From Acanthacorydalis orientalis (lineage: Eukaryota; Arthropoda; Insecta; Megaloptera; Corydalidae): a DNA stretch of 64,000 bases. The stretch spans positions 4,041,946 to 4,105,945 of the forward strand of contig CM068325.1 of assembly GCA_034766995.1 (NCBI GenBank). The letters run 5' to 3'. Each line of letters opens with the position of its first letter. Position 1 is the stretch's first letter. Under the pieces are notes generated by a model. It was not told where the DNA came from. It searched no databases and worked only from the letters and a program-made list of their open reading frames with translations. The translations under genes were made by a program, and so were the position numbers. Shown in pieces: positions 53,716-64,000 of the stretch.

Positions 53716-54760
53716 GACTGTAACCAGGGAAAATAGATGGAGAACAAAAAAAGTAGCTGGATATTCGATTAGTGAGTTATTTTAATAAAGGACTGAGTTA
53801 GCTGATATCTGATGGACAAGCTTAATGAATGCTAGATAATCGACTGAGACGACAGTTTCGATGGTTTCTAAATCGATTACAGACTCTATAATCGGACAAA
53901 ATAGATGGAAAACTAGATAAATAGCTGGATATTCAATCAGAAAATTATTTGAACAAAGAACTGAGTTAAATATCTGATAGATGAGCGAACAGTATGCTAA
54001 AAATCGACTGAGATAACAGTTTTGATGATTTTTAAATCGATTACAAACACTATAAGCAAAAAAATAGACGTAGAACTAGACAAATAGCTGGATATTAAAT
54101 CGGACAATTATTTAAACAGAGGACTGAGTTAAATGTCTGATAAAGAAATTTAACGAATGCTCAATAATCGACCGAGATAACAGTTTTATGCTTTCTTAAT
54201 CGATTTGCAGACTCTATAATCGGACAAAATAGATGGAGAACTAGACAAATAGTTAGATATTCAATTATATAATTATTTGAACAAAGAATTGAGTTAAATA
54301 TCTGATACATGAGCATACAGTATGCTCGATAATCGACTGAGATAACAGTTTTGATGATTTTTAAATCGATCAGAGGCGTTATAACAAAAAAATGGATAGA
54401 GAACTAGACAAATAGCCGGATACTCGATTAGAGAATCGTTTCAAGCTGAACATCTCATAGATAAGCTTACTAGTCGCTAGATAATCGACTGAGATGACAG
54501 CATTTCAAGTAGATTAGAGGCACTGCCGCTGTACGGAATCGATATAGAGGCGAACGAGCAGCCAGACTTGACAATAAACGTGCGAAACGTCTGGACAAAA
54601 AAATTATCTGGTTCCTGAACAGGTGACTGACTTGAAAATCAGACCGAACGATCGAACATCTACGCAGACAAGTGAACGAACAGTCGATTGACACAAACAG
54701 CTGAGCTGGATACTCGATGGATGAGTTGAAGGAAAAAAAGGTTAGATATAATCGACCGGA
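53715..54760 (+). repeat. Satellite array Q, period 163-169 bp
   Basis: TAGCTGGATATTC-like words start near 53754, 53923, 54086, 54251 and 54414 (spacings 169, 163, 165 and 163), with a diverged copy near 54703. Units share GGACTGAGTTAAATATCTGA, ATAATCGACTGAGATAACAG, ATTTTTAAATCGATTACA and GGAGAACTAGACAAATAG. The right end fades into ATCGA-rich DNA. Confidence 0.9.
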
Positions 54761-55374
54761 CGGACATTTTCGATCGATTCTAGACAGACAAGAGGACTGA
54801 AGACTAGACGAACTGGATAGAAAGTTGAACAATCGATCTGGACCGAACCTAGACATTCTAGTTTCATATCCAAAACTAGACAGATGTTCTTTTCGACGCA
54901 ATCACCGACTATTGGCTTAGTTCGATTGCTTATAAAGCGACAGAATGACTGTATTGACCGAGAAATAGATTAACATACAAGCTAGACAAACATCCGAGTT
55001 GATTTATGAACCGGACGAGGTTTGAAGAATGGCGAGAGATCTGTCCGATTGATCAGTCGGCGATCGGCCGGACAAATGGGTTCGTCGACGATCAGACGAC
55101 CGATTTAACATCCTATCCGTATGAGTACTGGATCGTCGGTCCCTAATTCGATCCGAGTGATCGATCGACGATGATTGACGGTCCATAAAGTATGATTATC
55201 TGCCGATTTGACCGTCAATCGATCGAGAAGAAGACACGATCTACACGGAATTCGCACGTTCCTGTTCCTATTTTCAATCACATGTGGATCGGTATGATTT
55301 ATCGGGCATAGGATGACCGGTCCGAGCTTCGACCCCCGAACAGTTCGATCAATCGAAAGACATTCCTCATATCA

Positions 55375-55375
<1 letters not shown>
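54760..55375. other. ATCGA-rich DNA
   Basis: GATCGATCGACGATGATTGA and similar words are frequent. This may be a decayed edge of array Q. No gene is recognised. Confidence 0.4.
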
Positions 55376-55377
<2 letters not shown>

Positions 55378-55447
<70 letters not shown>

Positions 55448-55450
55448 ATA
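55378..55450. repeat. (TA)n(TG)n microsatellite
   Basis: About 24 TA units followed by 11 TG units. Confidence 0.95.
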
Positions 55451-55559
55451 AGTATCTCGATGTTATAATGTTCGAAACGATATGCTGATTAGACAATGTA
55501 AAGAAACACGAGTACACGAAACGGGACGGCCGTCTAGATGGCCCGTCGATTATTTCATC

Positions 55560-56095
55560 GGGGGATCTAATTTATCGACGGCGTTGTCCCGCCGCGCCGC
55601 GTCGTCGCGGACCCCTCGCACGTCCACCGAGCGGTGCCATTAGGCCGTTAAATGTAACATTTACAAGATAACGGTCGTCGGCCGACTGTTCGACACATCT
55701 TTCGTGTTTCATATTATTTCGGGCGGGTTTTTCGATCGGTCGCGGACGCGCAGACACGCGCACACGCTCGGGCGTGTCTGCGTGCGTCGACTTCCTGACG
55801 TATTTACGTACATGCGCGACGACTGTGCAGAGGAATCTAATCGTCTGTACGTCGGACGTAATCACGACGAATCAATCGACGGAGGAGAGAGGAGACAGAG
55901 CGTACGAGTGCTTGAAAATTCGAACAATGAGTATTCTCAGAACGGTCGAGTCGAGTCGGACAGTTTGCGGTCGTTTCATGTCTCGCCGGGTTCGCTGTCG
56001 ACACTCTCCGTCGACTCAACGTGCCAGGAGTTCGATTTCGAGCTCGCGTATCCCGTTTCCGGGCACGTGGTGTCAGCGTGAATCGTTTAATATCA
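55560..56095. other. CpG-rich island 16 with AT-rich core
   Basis: CpG-rich DNA encloses a complex core at about 55634-55680 (GTGCCATTAGGCCGTTAAAT, GTAACATTTACAAGATAACG). Frames of 97-125 codons overlap on both strands without domains. The core resembles conserved regulatory DNA in texture. Confidence 0.35.
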
Positions 56096-56139
56096 TCTAC
56101 AGTCGCATGTAGTCCTCCACTATCGACTAGACGTGCCGT

Positions 56140-56720
56140 GGTACTGAATTTGTGCTCGAATGATCCGCTTTAGAGTCCGGCGGTTCGATTTCAACGGTTT
56201 CAAACGAGTATCGGTACGAGCGGACGGGATTTATGTACGTAGTGCTCGTTTCCGGGTTCCAGAACTTGATTTCAATAGTATCAGACGACTTAAATACCAG
56301 AGGATGGATTTAAATAGTTTCAAATGATTATCAACACCATAGGACAGGATTTATGTAGTCATTACTCGTTTCCGGGTTCCGGGACTAGATTCTAATAGTT
56401 ACAATTGTTCATCAATGCCAGAAGACAGGCTTTATGTATTCGGTTCTCGTTTCCGGGCTCCGGAACAAGATTTTAATAGTTTCAAATGATTATCCATACC
56501 AGAGGACAGGATTTATGTTATCTTTGCTCATTTCCGAGTTCCGGGACTAGATTTTAATAGTTACAATTGTTTATCAATGCCAGAGGACAGGATTTATGTA
56601 TTCGGTTCTCGTTTCCTGGCTCCGGAACTAGATTTCAATAGTTAAAAGTGATTCGCAGTACCTGAATATGGACTTCACGCACTCGGCACTCGGTTCCGGG
56701 CCGCTGGACTAGATTTTCAC
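56140..56720 (+). repeat. Satellite array R, 81-bp monomer in a 162-bp dimer
   Basis: The word GGGACTAGATT/GGAACnAGATT recurs at 56381, 56462, 56543, 56624 and 56706, spacing 81-82 bp. Alternate units match best. One type has TAGTTACAATTGTTnATCAA and TATTCGGTTCTCG. The other has TAGTTTCAAATGATTATC and ATTTATGTnnTCnTTnCTCG. This is a clean two-part higher-order repeat. A truncated unit (119-bp step) lies at the left edge. Confidence 0.9.
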
Positions 56721-57120
56721 GCTTCACGCCCGCACAATCCGTCTCTAGTCCGCTGGAATCGACTCCAATCGTTTCGACGTGCCGGAGACGACAACTCAGT
56801 CACACTCAACCTTTATAAACGCGTGCACAATCGATCTCAATCAGATTGAATCACACGGAATCGAACTGTCGGTCCGTCGCGTCCGTGAACGGCCCTCCCA
56901 CCCACATTACCCGCTCGGAGTCGACCGGAATCGAACGGATCGGATTCAACGATGACTTTCTATGCGTTCAGTGTACGTTCAGGCACGGTCCAGGCCCGCT
57001 TAACCTGTCTCCAGGCCTCCGGAAACGTTCGTTCGACCGTTCGGTGTCCTCTCGTCTCACTTCGGCAAGTTAACTATTCATTTCTACACGTGAAATAGGG
57101 TTGGTTTGATGTGTTTTGTG
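56720..57120. other. Unassigned DNA
   Basis: This is a CpG-moderate stretch with no recognised element. Confidence 0.4.
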
Positions 57121-57258
<138 letters not shown>

Positions 57259-57359
57259 GTGTCAACGTTTCCAGCAGATTCATTTCGAAACGCGTCCATC
57301 TCCGTCTATCTCCACTAACTGTTAACTCGTTGTCATAATTTCGACTTTATTAAAACCCG

Positions 57360-57960
57360 GTGACGACGAGTGGTGTTCACGCGCGCGCCCACACCCGCAC
57401 ACACACACATAGACGGACAGAGACGCACGCACGCACCGAGACGCGAGTCGAGCGAGACAGACCGTCCCACGCACGGAACTGTAAACCCACACACACACAC
57501 ACACGTACACAGCAGACACACAGAGACAGATACAAAGAGATCCCGACACATAGTGAATAGACGCGCCGCAACGCCGAAGAAAATGAGAAAAGTGGGTATT
57601 TTGTCTTTCGACTTCCATTATTACCACCCCCGTCCGTCGCGCGCGCACAGAAGAAGGTGGCCGTAGTTTATCTTGTACTCGAAACGCTTTGTCGACGCTC
57701 ACTCGCAGTCACTTAATGAAGCGAGATTATCTTTCAAAATGGCATTCTCTCTCCCGACCCGTGTGCGGTCCTCGGGACGTCTCACCGCCGCCGCCGCCGC
57801 CGCCGCACGTATAAATATTCAACGGAGACGCGCGTCCGCACGGATCGACTGAAGATCGAACGGTCGGACCGGATCTCGTTCCCGGCCGGTCCGCGGTTCG
57901 ACGCCGATTCGATTTCGTCGCGATGGTCCGACACCGCGTCGCCTATCTCTTAGACTTTTG
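57360..57960. other. CpG-rich island 17 with CA runs and (GCC)n
   Basis: CA/CACG runs lie at 57398-57440 and 57484-57508, and a (GCC)n run of about eight units at 57785-57807. Near 57718-57760 lies a complex stretch GCGAGATTATCTTTCAAAAT, then GGCATTCTCTCTCCC. Coding potential is unsupported, since frames overlap on both strands. Confidence 0.45.
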
Positions 57961-58219
57961 TGAAAATTTTACATTTTTTTCGCGCCGCACGGCCCGGATT
58001 TCAAACGCCCGGACGACAATTCAAACAGAAAGAGACAATCGTAACGACAGACTCGTCGGTAGAACAGAGATAACGCGATAATCAACACAATCAATAACCT
58101 TAGACTGAATTGAAAGGAATTCAGTTTTTCTATCGAACAATTACCTGAAATGCGATCCGTGGTCCCTGCAGACGATATCACGTGCCCGGAGTCGATTCTA
58201 AATGTTCGGATTGTCTTGT

Positions 58220-58254
58220 ACCTGCAGATATTGAATTTTCTTGTATCTGCAGGT
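58220..58254. repeat. Perfect inverted repeat, 11-bp arms and 13-base loop
   Basis: ACCTGCAGATA (58220-58230) and TATCTGCAGGT (58244-58254) flank an AT-rich spacer. Confidence 0.9.
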
Positions 58255-58489
58255 CGATCGGACCGATCGGGTACGAAATTCGTGATTACAAGAGAACGCT
58301 AGACTGTCAGTACGTTTTTCCGGGTGTCTCGAGACCGATCCGGGCAAGGTCCTCGAAACCGTTTCTGAGCGTTCGAAGCGACCTGAAAAGAGATCGGAGA
58401 TGAAGCCGGTGTCTCGGATTCGAATCATCGATTTCCGGTGCCCGGAAATCGATCAACACTGACGAAACGGACGTCAACAACTGAAACGT

Positions 58490-59475
58490 CTACGACCGTG
58501 CATGAAACTCGTCTCGAATGACGGAGACGCTCGCGTCCGGTCGCGCACCGCTTCCGCGACCACCCTGTATCCGCCGCGGACGTTATTTATACAACTAATA
58601 ATTTTTATCTCACTCGTAAACTGCACCGTATTACGTGTAAAAAAAGCGCGACGGGCGACATATTTTCCTGCGCGCGCGCTCGTGCGTCCGAGCGACGTCT
58701 CGACCGACGGTCGGAAGAGAGACGCGTCCGCGACGTGCGGATGAAGAGGCGAGAGGGAAAAAAAAGTGCGAACCGTACGGAGGGCTCGAAGAATTATTGA
58801 CGGGAATTCAAATTCACTCGCTGTGCGCGACGAGACGACGATAAATAATAGGGGGACGGGCGCGATAAGGAGCGCGACGGTTTCGCATTGTCGGTTCGAA
58901 ATTGGCGCCGTGAACTACTCAATTTTTATCGGCGAGATAGCGCGCGCGTCCTCGCATTTCAGAGAGAGGAGTGCGGTCGACGTGTCGTCGAACGAACGAA
59001 CGGATTTATCGTCCGGGTCCGTCTCGTTTCATCGCACGTCCGCACGTTCTCTCTCTCCCTCTCGTCCGAACCGATCTGCATATCGCCCGTCTCGCTCGCT
59101 CCCTATTAGAATTTATACGTTAAGAATTCCGTTATAAATAAGTTCTAACGCGCTTTTATCACAGATGCGTTTCTTTTCCGGTCGCAGGGACAGAAAAATC
59201 ATCCGTCCGACGCTGTCCGTCGCGCGGGTCGTCGCATAGGTCCGTCTTTTTCGAGCTGTCCGCGCCGCGCCGCCGGCAGTCCGACCGCCGACGTCGCGGC
59301 GACCGTCGGTGATCTCGAGCGGCGCTGCGCGCTTCTCCGTCGGACGCGCGCGCCGACCGGTAGAGCGTTCTCTTTTCGGACGCGGGCGCCGGACGCGCGC
59401 GAGTCCGCGCCGCGTTTTATCAATGATAACTTTTCAGTGGATGTGAAGAGTGTCCCGCGGGACAACCTGTTAAGG
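58490..59475. other. CpG-rich island 18, broad
   Basis: About 1 kb of CpG-rich DNA is broken by an AT-rich part near 59105-59165 (AGAATTTATACGTTAAGAAT). The densest part is 59200-59430. A perfect 14-bp palindrome TGTCCCGCGGGACA lies at 59451-59464. Frames up to 123 codons occur on both strands without a domain. Together with 59.6-60.1 and 60.7-61.26 kb it makes the most CpG-rich district of the window. Confidence 0.5.
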
Positions 59476-59589
59476 ACTCTCCGGCCGTGTCGGGAGACGT
59501 ACGTGGCTCGCGTCGGAGATCGCACCGTACGTACAGGACCTTATATATTTGTAGTCTATGCGAAAAGTATGTAAATGCAGTGTCCTTTA

Positions 59590-60115
59590 TCTTTCGCCTC
59601 CCGCCTCTTGCACGACGCACACGAGGATCCCGCACACACGCGCTCTGTGCGTGTGTGCGTGTGTGCGTGCGTCGGGCCCCCTTCGCACGGAATTTTTTAT
59701 CGCCGTCTTCGTTACACTTCGTATATAAGCGGACGAGCGCGCTATCCCTCGTATATTCTCTCTCCCGTCCTCGCGCGTTCGATGTCCGAATGTTAAGCGC
59801 ATGTAGAGAGTGTATTATTTATTGGGGTCGCTCCGACGACGACGACGACGACGAACGAACGCCGCGCGAATTATTGTCTGAGGCGAAAAGTTGTGGATAG
59901 GTGGAAAATTGAAAATTTATTTATGATTTTCTTATACGCGGGCGATTTCTTTATGAGTATCGTTTATGTCTCGTTTCCGGGCGCGTTCGTTCCGGCGGGG
60001 CGCGCGGAGACGCTCGTTCCGACGCACGGCCGGAAACGTGCGACCGGAGCCGCGTGCGCGCGTCGACGGTCCGATCCGCGAATCCGACGGGAATCCACAC
60101 GGAACGAAATATAAA
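59590..60115. other. CpG-rich island 19 with (GAC)n
   Basis: A GTGCGTGTGTGCGTGTGTGC run lies at 59648-59668 and a (GAC)n run of about seven units at 59836-59856. Frames of 137 and 83 codons are unrecognised. Confidence 0.45.
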
Positions 60116-60164
60116 AATCCAGTATCAATTTTCAGGGATCTAAAATCTTTCACAGGCAAAAAGA

Positions 60165-60235
60165 GTCTGATTTATAGTACATGGCATCCAGGTTCGATTC
60201 CATGTCACATGGAATAAAATAAAAGGAAAAACTGT
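60165..60235 (+). mobile_element. T-arm-like GGTTCGATTCC motif, possible SINE scrap
   Basis: CATGGCATCCAGGTTCGATT followed by CCATGTC contains an exact match to the RNA polymerase III B-box form GGTTCGANNCC. An A/T-rich tail with AAAATAAAAGGAAAAA follows. No A-box or cloverleaf is found upstream. Confidence 0.2.
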
Positions 60236-60700
60236 TGAGTATCGGGTACATTTGCACTTAACATACTGTTATTATATACTGATTATTTATACAAGATTAT
60301 TATATACGAGATAGACACTTTATCTATGCTGGGGTGTCGTTGTATATGAATAGCCACGCAGTTGTCGACTGTCTATTGTAGTGTGCGCATGTGGCAGCGC
60401 AAGAATTTAAAGAGAATGTGTTATTAGTATATAACTAAATATTGTTGTAATATATGAAATGTTAATTATTATTCATCCTCGTCAATCCCGAAAGGCAATT
60501 CTAACAAAAACAGCGAGAGTTTTCAGAGACCTGAAGTCTAGAATCGCTTTTCAGGCGCGTTGATTCGTCTCTAAGTGTTTAGAATCGTCCGAATGGCATC
60601 TGTAGTCGATGAAGTCTCGTACGTTCCCAGTTATCAACATATATTCGTTTGTCCACGCTCATCAATTGTAGGAAAAAAATGCATTTTTTTAAAATAAACA
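60236..60700. other. Unassigned AT-rich DNA
   Basis: No array or gene is recognised. Confidence 0.4.
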
Positions 60701-61262
60701 AGCCCGATCTGTCGAGCCGGCCGGTAGACGAGAATATCCCGTCGGTAGCGAGCGATTCGTCCGTCTGAAAACTGTGTGACGGGACGCGATCCCCGCGAGA
60801 CGAAAACCCGATCCTGCACGCGGCCGTCGACGCGCGTGCGACTTCGCCGAGTTCGAGTCCGCGACGGCGGCGCGTTCCGCAATAAAAATTGAATTATTCC
60901 GTCTGAAATGAATCAAACAAGTCGCCGTTCAGAGTACATTTAACAGGAGAAGTTCCATTAAAAGTTGTACGGTTCGCGAGACGAGACGCGCTCAGGCAAA
61001 GAGATAAAAGCGAGCGGGGGCGGGGGCGGTCGGTCGGAGCGAGCGAGGGACGGGGCGTCGCGTCGCGGCGATAAATCCGCGCGTCGATCCGGCGGAATTT
61101 TTATTAGAGTCGCGGCCGGGTGCCGAACCGTGCCGCGCGCGCTTGTCTCCGGAGACCGGAGCGTCGTCCGATCGAACCGGACGACTGATCGACGGGGCGA
61201 GGAGACCGCGTCGGACGGACGGACACTCCCCGGTTCTCGTTTGATGTGCGGGACGATTTAAA
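60700..61262. other. CpG-rich island 20
   Basis: CpG-dense DNA includes GCGGGGGCGGGGGCGG near 61012-61028. That G-rich run could bind Sp/KLF-type factors or form a G-quadruplex. A 98-codon plus-strand frame (60965-61261) overlaps others and is not called. Confidence 0.5.
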
Positions 61263-61379
61263 CTGCGGGAAACTTCTTAAAAGTGTCTTGGGAGAACGTT
61301 TGAAAGAGACTTGTCCGACAGTGAGATCAGAAAAACTCCTGTACATCGATTCGACATCACAAAAATCATCTCTCCTTCA

Positions 61380-62160
61380 AATCTATCAACAGGCAGAACA
61401 TTCACCATCTAAAATAATTCCATAAACAAGCCCCGAGAATCGACAATACATCCATACGATACTTTCTGCTTCAACCGAACCTCAATCCTGGCCTTAACTC
61501 GAATAACATTTCACAGAAAACCCCTACGTCAGGACAATCTCTTCTTGTTTAAATCTACTTACTATTTTACCCTTAAAACCTAACTCAATCGACACAAAAG
61601 TCCTTATAAATAGAACCTACATCACTCTCAATCTTTTTCAAAACAATTCTTAATCATCGATTCTACGTCCATCCAGTCTCCTTTCTTCAAATTTACTCAC
61701 AAGATTTCACTTCGGACCTAACGGAAAACTTATAAAGTCCCTGTACATCGAGCTTACATTCCATTCTACAAGAATTCAGAATACAGAATTCTCATAAAAC
61801 TCTCTACAATTCGATACTTAATCAGTGTAGTCTATTTTTCTTTAAATCTACTTGCAGGCCTGTCCTTAAAATTAAAAATAATTCTTATAAAAAGTCCCAG
61901 GATTCGATTCTAAATCAGTGCAGTATTTTTTTCTTTAAATCTACTCAAGGCCTGGCTTGATATCCTTGCAGAATTCTCACAATAACGATCAAAAAACTGA
62001 TTCTGCGTCAAGAATCGACTCTAGTGTAAATACACTCACGGGTTTGGCCACAAAAACGGACACACATTTCATAAAAAGGCTTGCAGTTTGATTCTTTGTC
62101 AGTGTAATAATTTTTTCTTTAAATCGACTTACAGGTCTGGCTTTAGAATATGAAAAAGTA
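61380..62160 (+). repeat. Satellite array S, ~92-bp monomer
   Basis: ATCAGTGTAGTCTATTTTTC (61821), ATCAGTGCAGTATTTTTTTC (61914) and GTCAGTGTAATAATTTTTTC (62100) are separated by 93 and about 186 bp. Each is followed by TTTAAATCTACT and an AGGCCTGnCCTT block. Earlier, weaker copies reach back to about 61380. Confidence 0.85.
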
Positions 62161-62175
62161 TGGCGAATTCACCCT

Positions 62176-62225
<50 letters not shown>
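62176..62225. repeat. (TA)n microsatellite
   Basis: About 23 TA units at the right end of array S. Confidence 0.95.
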
Positions 62226-62227
<2 letters not shown>

Positions 62228-62387
62228 GTATGTAAAGCACGAGTGTATGTTCAAGGGTATAAACGAGCCACCCTCCTCTCAAACTGTACGCATTGATGGG
62301 TTGATTCGTGCAATTCGCGAAATAAGCGAAAAAAAACAGTCTGTCCGCGTTGCGAGCTGCTCTTCACGATTTTTTATTCGTGTGTTT

Positions 62388-62407
62388 CTCTGTGTGTGTG
62401 TGTGTGT
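62388..62407. repeat. (GT)n run
   Basis: About nine GT units. Confidence 0.85.
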
Positions 62408-62584
62408 ACGAGCGAGACGAGACCATACCTGTGTGTAAAAAGGCATTGCATGCGAACAGGCTACAATTCAGAGACGGTAAGTATCCGCACTGTAACCGGA
62501 AACGTGGGAAATGGGCCACGATTTAATAGTAGGTGTCTGGGTGCCGGTGCGGTTTTCGCAGAGAATGTCCGCGGGGAAAATGAC

Positions 62585-62655
62585 GCGAGTCGCGATGTCT
62601 TAGCGAGTCGCGATGTGTTCGCGAGTCCGCGGGGATTTTTACGCGAATCGCGAAC
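62585..62655 (+). repeat. 18-bp tandem repeat, GCGAGTCGCGATGTnTT
   Basis: Units start at 62585, 62603 and 62621 (the last diverged to GCGAGTCCGCGGGGATTT), with a further ACGCGAATCGCGAA echo. The period is a multiple of three and lies in an open plus-strand frame (62396-62704), so the peptide has a six-residue repeat. The frame is otherwise unsupported. Confidence 0.8.
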
Positions 62656-62749
62656 GGACAAGTCGTACAGATCGAAGAATAGTTTGGTCGTCGAGGAGCT
62701 GTAGCCGAGTTCGATGCTGTGATCTTTACAGGAATTAGTTGTCAGTTTC

Positions 62750-63720
62750 TAAACATCGACTATACAAAAATAAAGAGGCCTGTACTGACACTTTAACCAT
62801 TTTTGTATCTTTTCTCAAACAGTATCTAAAGTATATAGCACTTTCTTTGCAAATAACTCGTTAGAACAATTTTTAATCTTAAAATTGAATACACCATGGG
62901 AAAGACTGATCAATTTTGAATATATGTTATCACTTTTATTCTTTTCTAAAAATAAATATGCCCGTATTGACGCTTTGAACATTTTCGAATATTTTCTCAA
63001 ATTACACTAAAGTGTATATTCATTTTCTTACAAATAACTTATCAGAAAAAAATCAAAACTGAAAACTGAGTACAGTTTTATAAAGACCAAAAAAATTTAT
63101 ACATTTGCCATTCATTTTATTCTGTTTTAAAAATAAACAGGTCTGTACTAACACTTTAAACATTTTCGAAAATTTTCTCACATCACACTTAAGTATTTTT
63201 CCTTGAAAATAACTAACCAGAAAAATTACAGCCTCGAAATTGTGTCTACCGTCAAAAAGATAAATAAATTTTGTACACTATCGATTAATTTCAATCTCCT
63301 TAAAAAATAAGTAGGCCCGTAATGACACTTTGAACATTTTCGAATATTTTCTCAAGCCACACTAAAGTCTACATCAATTTTTTGCAAATAACTTATCAAA
63401 AAAAAATCAGAACTTAAAACTGAGTACATATTTAGAAATACAAATAAATTTAATATACTACACATAAATTTCGTCCCGTTTTAAAAACAAACAGGCGCGT
63501 ACTACACATTTCCGTATCTATTCACAAATATCGTCAACGATCATGTTCGTCCTTTTTATCAAATTACACGGTCACTAATCTCTCTAACTTAAAAACCGAA
63601 CAGATTATCGAAAAGGGCATTATATTCTGTACTTTTCATATAAATTTCAGTCTAGTTCGAAATCGGACAGGTCCGTATTAACACTCAGAACAATGGACAT
63701 TTTATCAAAACTTGTACAGT
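62750..63720 (+). repeat. Satellite array T, period 174-181 bp
   Basis: CTAAAGT-type words in CACACTAAAGT start at 62826, 63007, 63188 and 63362 (spacings 181, 181 and 174), with a last diverged unit near 63530. Units share AAAAATAAACAGGTCTGTAC, TGACACTTTGAACATTTTCG, AATATTTTCTCA and GCAAATAACTTATCAGAAAA. Copies are clear though AT-rich. Confidence 0.9.
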
Positions 63721-63949
63721 TTTTTCTTACAAGAATGGTTGATGTTTCTGATCGTTTCCGATGCTTCCGAGCACCTTTTATAGATCTGTACAAGAATTTA
63801 TATTGAAAGTAGATATTCATAAATCAATTTATGGTTTACTGACCATCAGTGACCGCTTTTCTCGAGTCGTTTTCTCGAAAGAAACTCTTCAATTCAATCA
63901 AATCTAACACTAGCGTTCTATAATACAATTAGTGATACAACTCCCTCTT
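63720..63949. other. Unassigned DNA
   Basis: Short spacer between array T and the terminal microsatellite. Nothing is recognised. Confidence 0.4.

Positions 63950-64000
<51 letters not shown>
63950..64000. repeat. (TA)n microsatellite at the window edge
   Basis: The TA run continues to the last base, so its true length is unknown. Confidence 0.95.

Noticed and set aside
60165..60235. tRNA gene at the GGTTCGATTCC motif
   Set aside because: The T-stem does not pair properly and no D-arm or A-box lies at the right distance upstream.
62476..62484. Splice donor GGTAAGTAT marking an exon
   Set aside because: A single nine-base match is expected by chance in 64 kb, and no acceptor, conserved peptide or second exon supports it.

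Overview
This window looks like non-coding DNA from an animal nuclear genome. No open reading frame runs beyond about 264 codons, and none shows a recognisable domain. I found no rRNA, no complete tRNA and no bacterial-style gene spacing. The sequence is full of long (TA)n, (CA)n and (GATA)n runs, poly(A/T) tracts and satellite-like arrays. CpG is plentiful, so the genome is not strongly CpG-depleted. One terminal sequence closely resembles a cecropia-type mariner transposon end. An invertebrate, perhaps an arthropod, fits best, but this is an inference from composition and the species cannot be named.

Three kinds of DNA alternate every 1-3 kb. (1) AT-rich tandem arrays of degenerate repeats lie at about 1.2-1.7, 3.4-4.4, 9.6-10.3, 14.4-15.4, 16.3-16.9, 17.8-18.5, 21.2-22.95, 24.6-25.0, 26.3-27.3, 30.8-31.25, 33.5-34.6, 35.3-35.8, 36.4-37.1, 37.8-38.8, 41.5-42.0, 43.2-44.4, 46.2-48.3, 49.5-52.7, 53.7-54.75, 56.1-56.7, 61.4-62.15 and 62.75-63.7 kb. 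(2) CpG-rich islands of 0.1-1 kb include short AT-rich cores with TAAT/ATTA motifs. (3) More than 30 microsatellites, mostly (TA)n with (CA)n or (TG)n shoulders, often lie at island edges.

The main observation concerns the arrays. Most belong to different sequence families, yet their periods cluster near 160-196 bp. In several families this length resolves into two monomers of 81-93 bp. One family forms a three-part higher-order repeat of about 240 bp (3 x ~80), and an early pair has a period near 364 bp. At least two families occur in both orientations within the window. A short motif like ARGYCTGTATT recurs in several families that otherwise look unrelated.

Other items are a ~320 bp direct duplication (5.29-5.60 and 7.62-7.94 kb), a duplicated microsatellite with its flanks (41.0 and 41.4 kb), five inverted repeats or hairpins with perfect 10-14 bp arms, and several weak tRNA-like (possibly SINE) remnants. 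No gene network can be described because no gene is supported. The CpG-rich islands are the best places to look for missed exons or regulatory elements. All periods and copy counts were read by eye.
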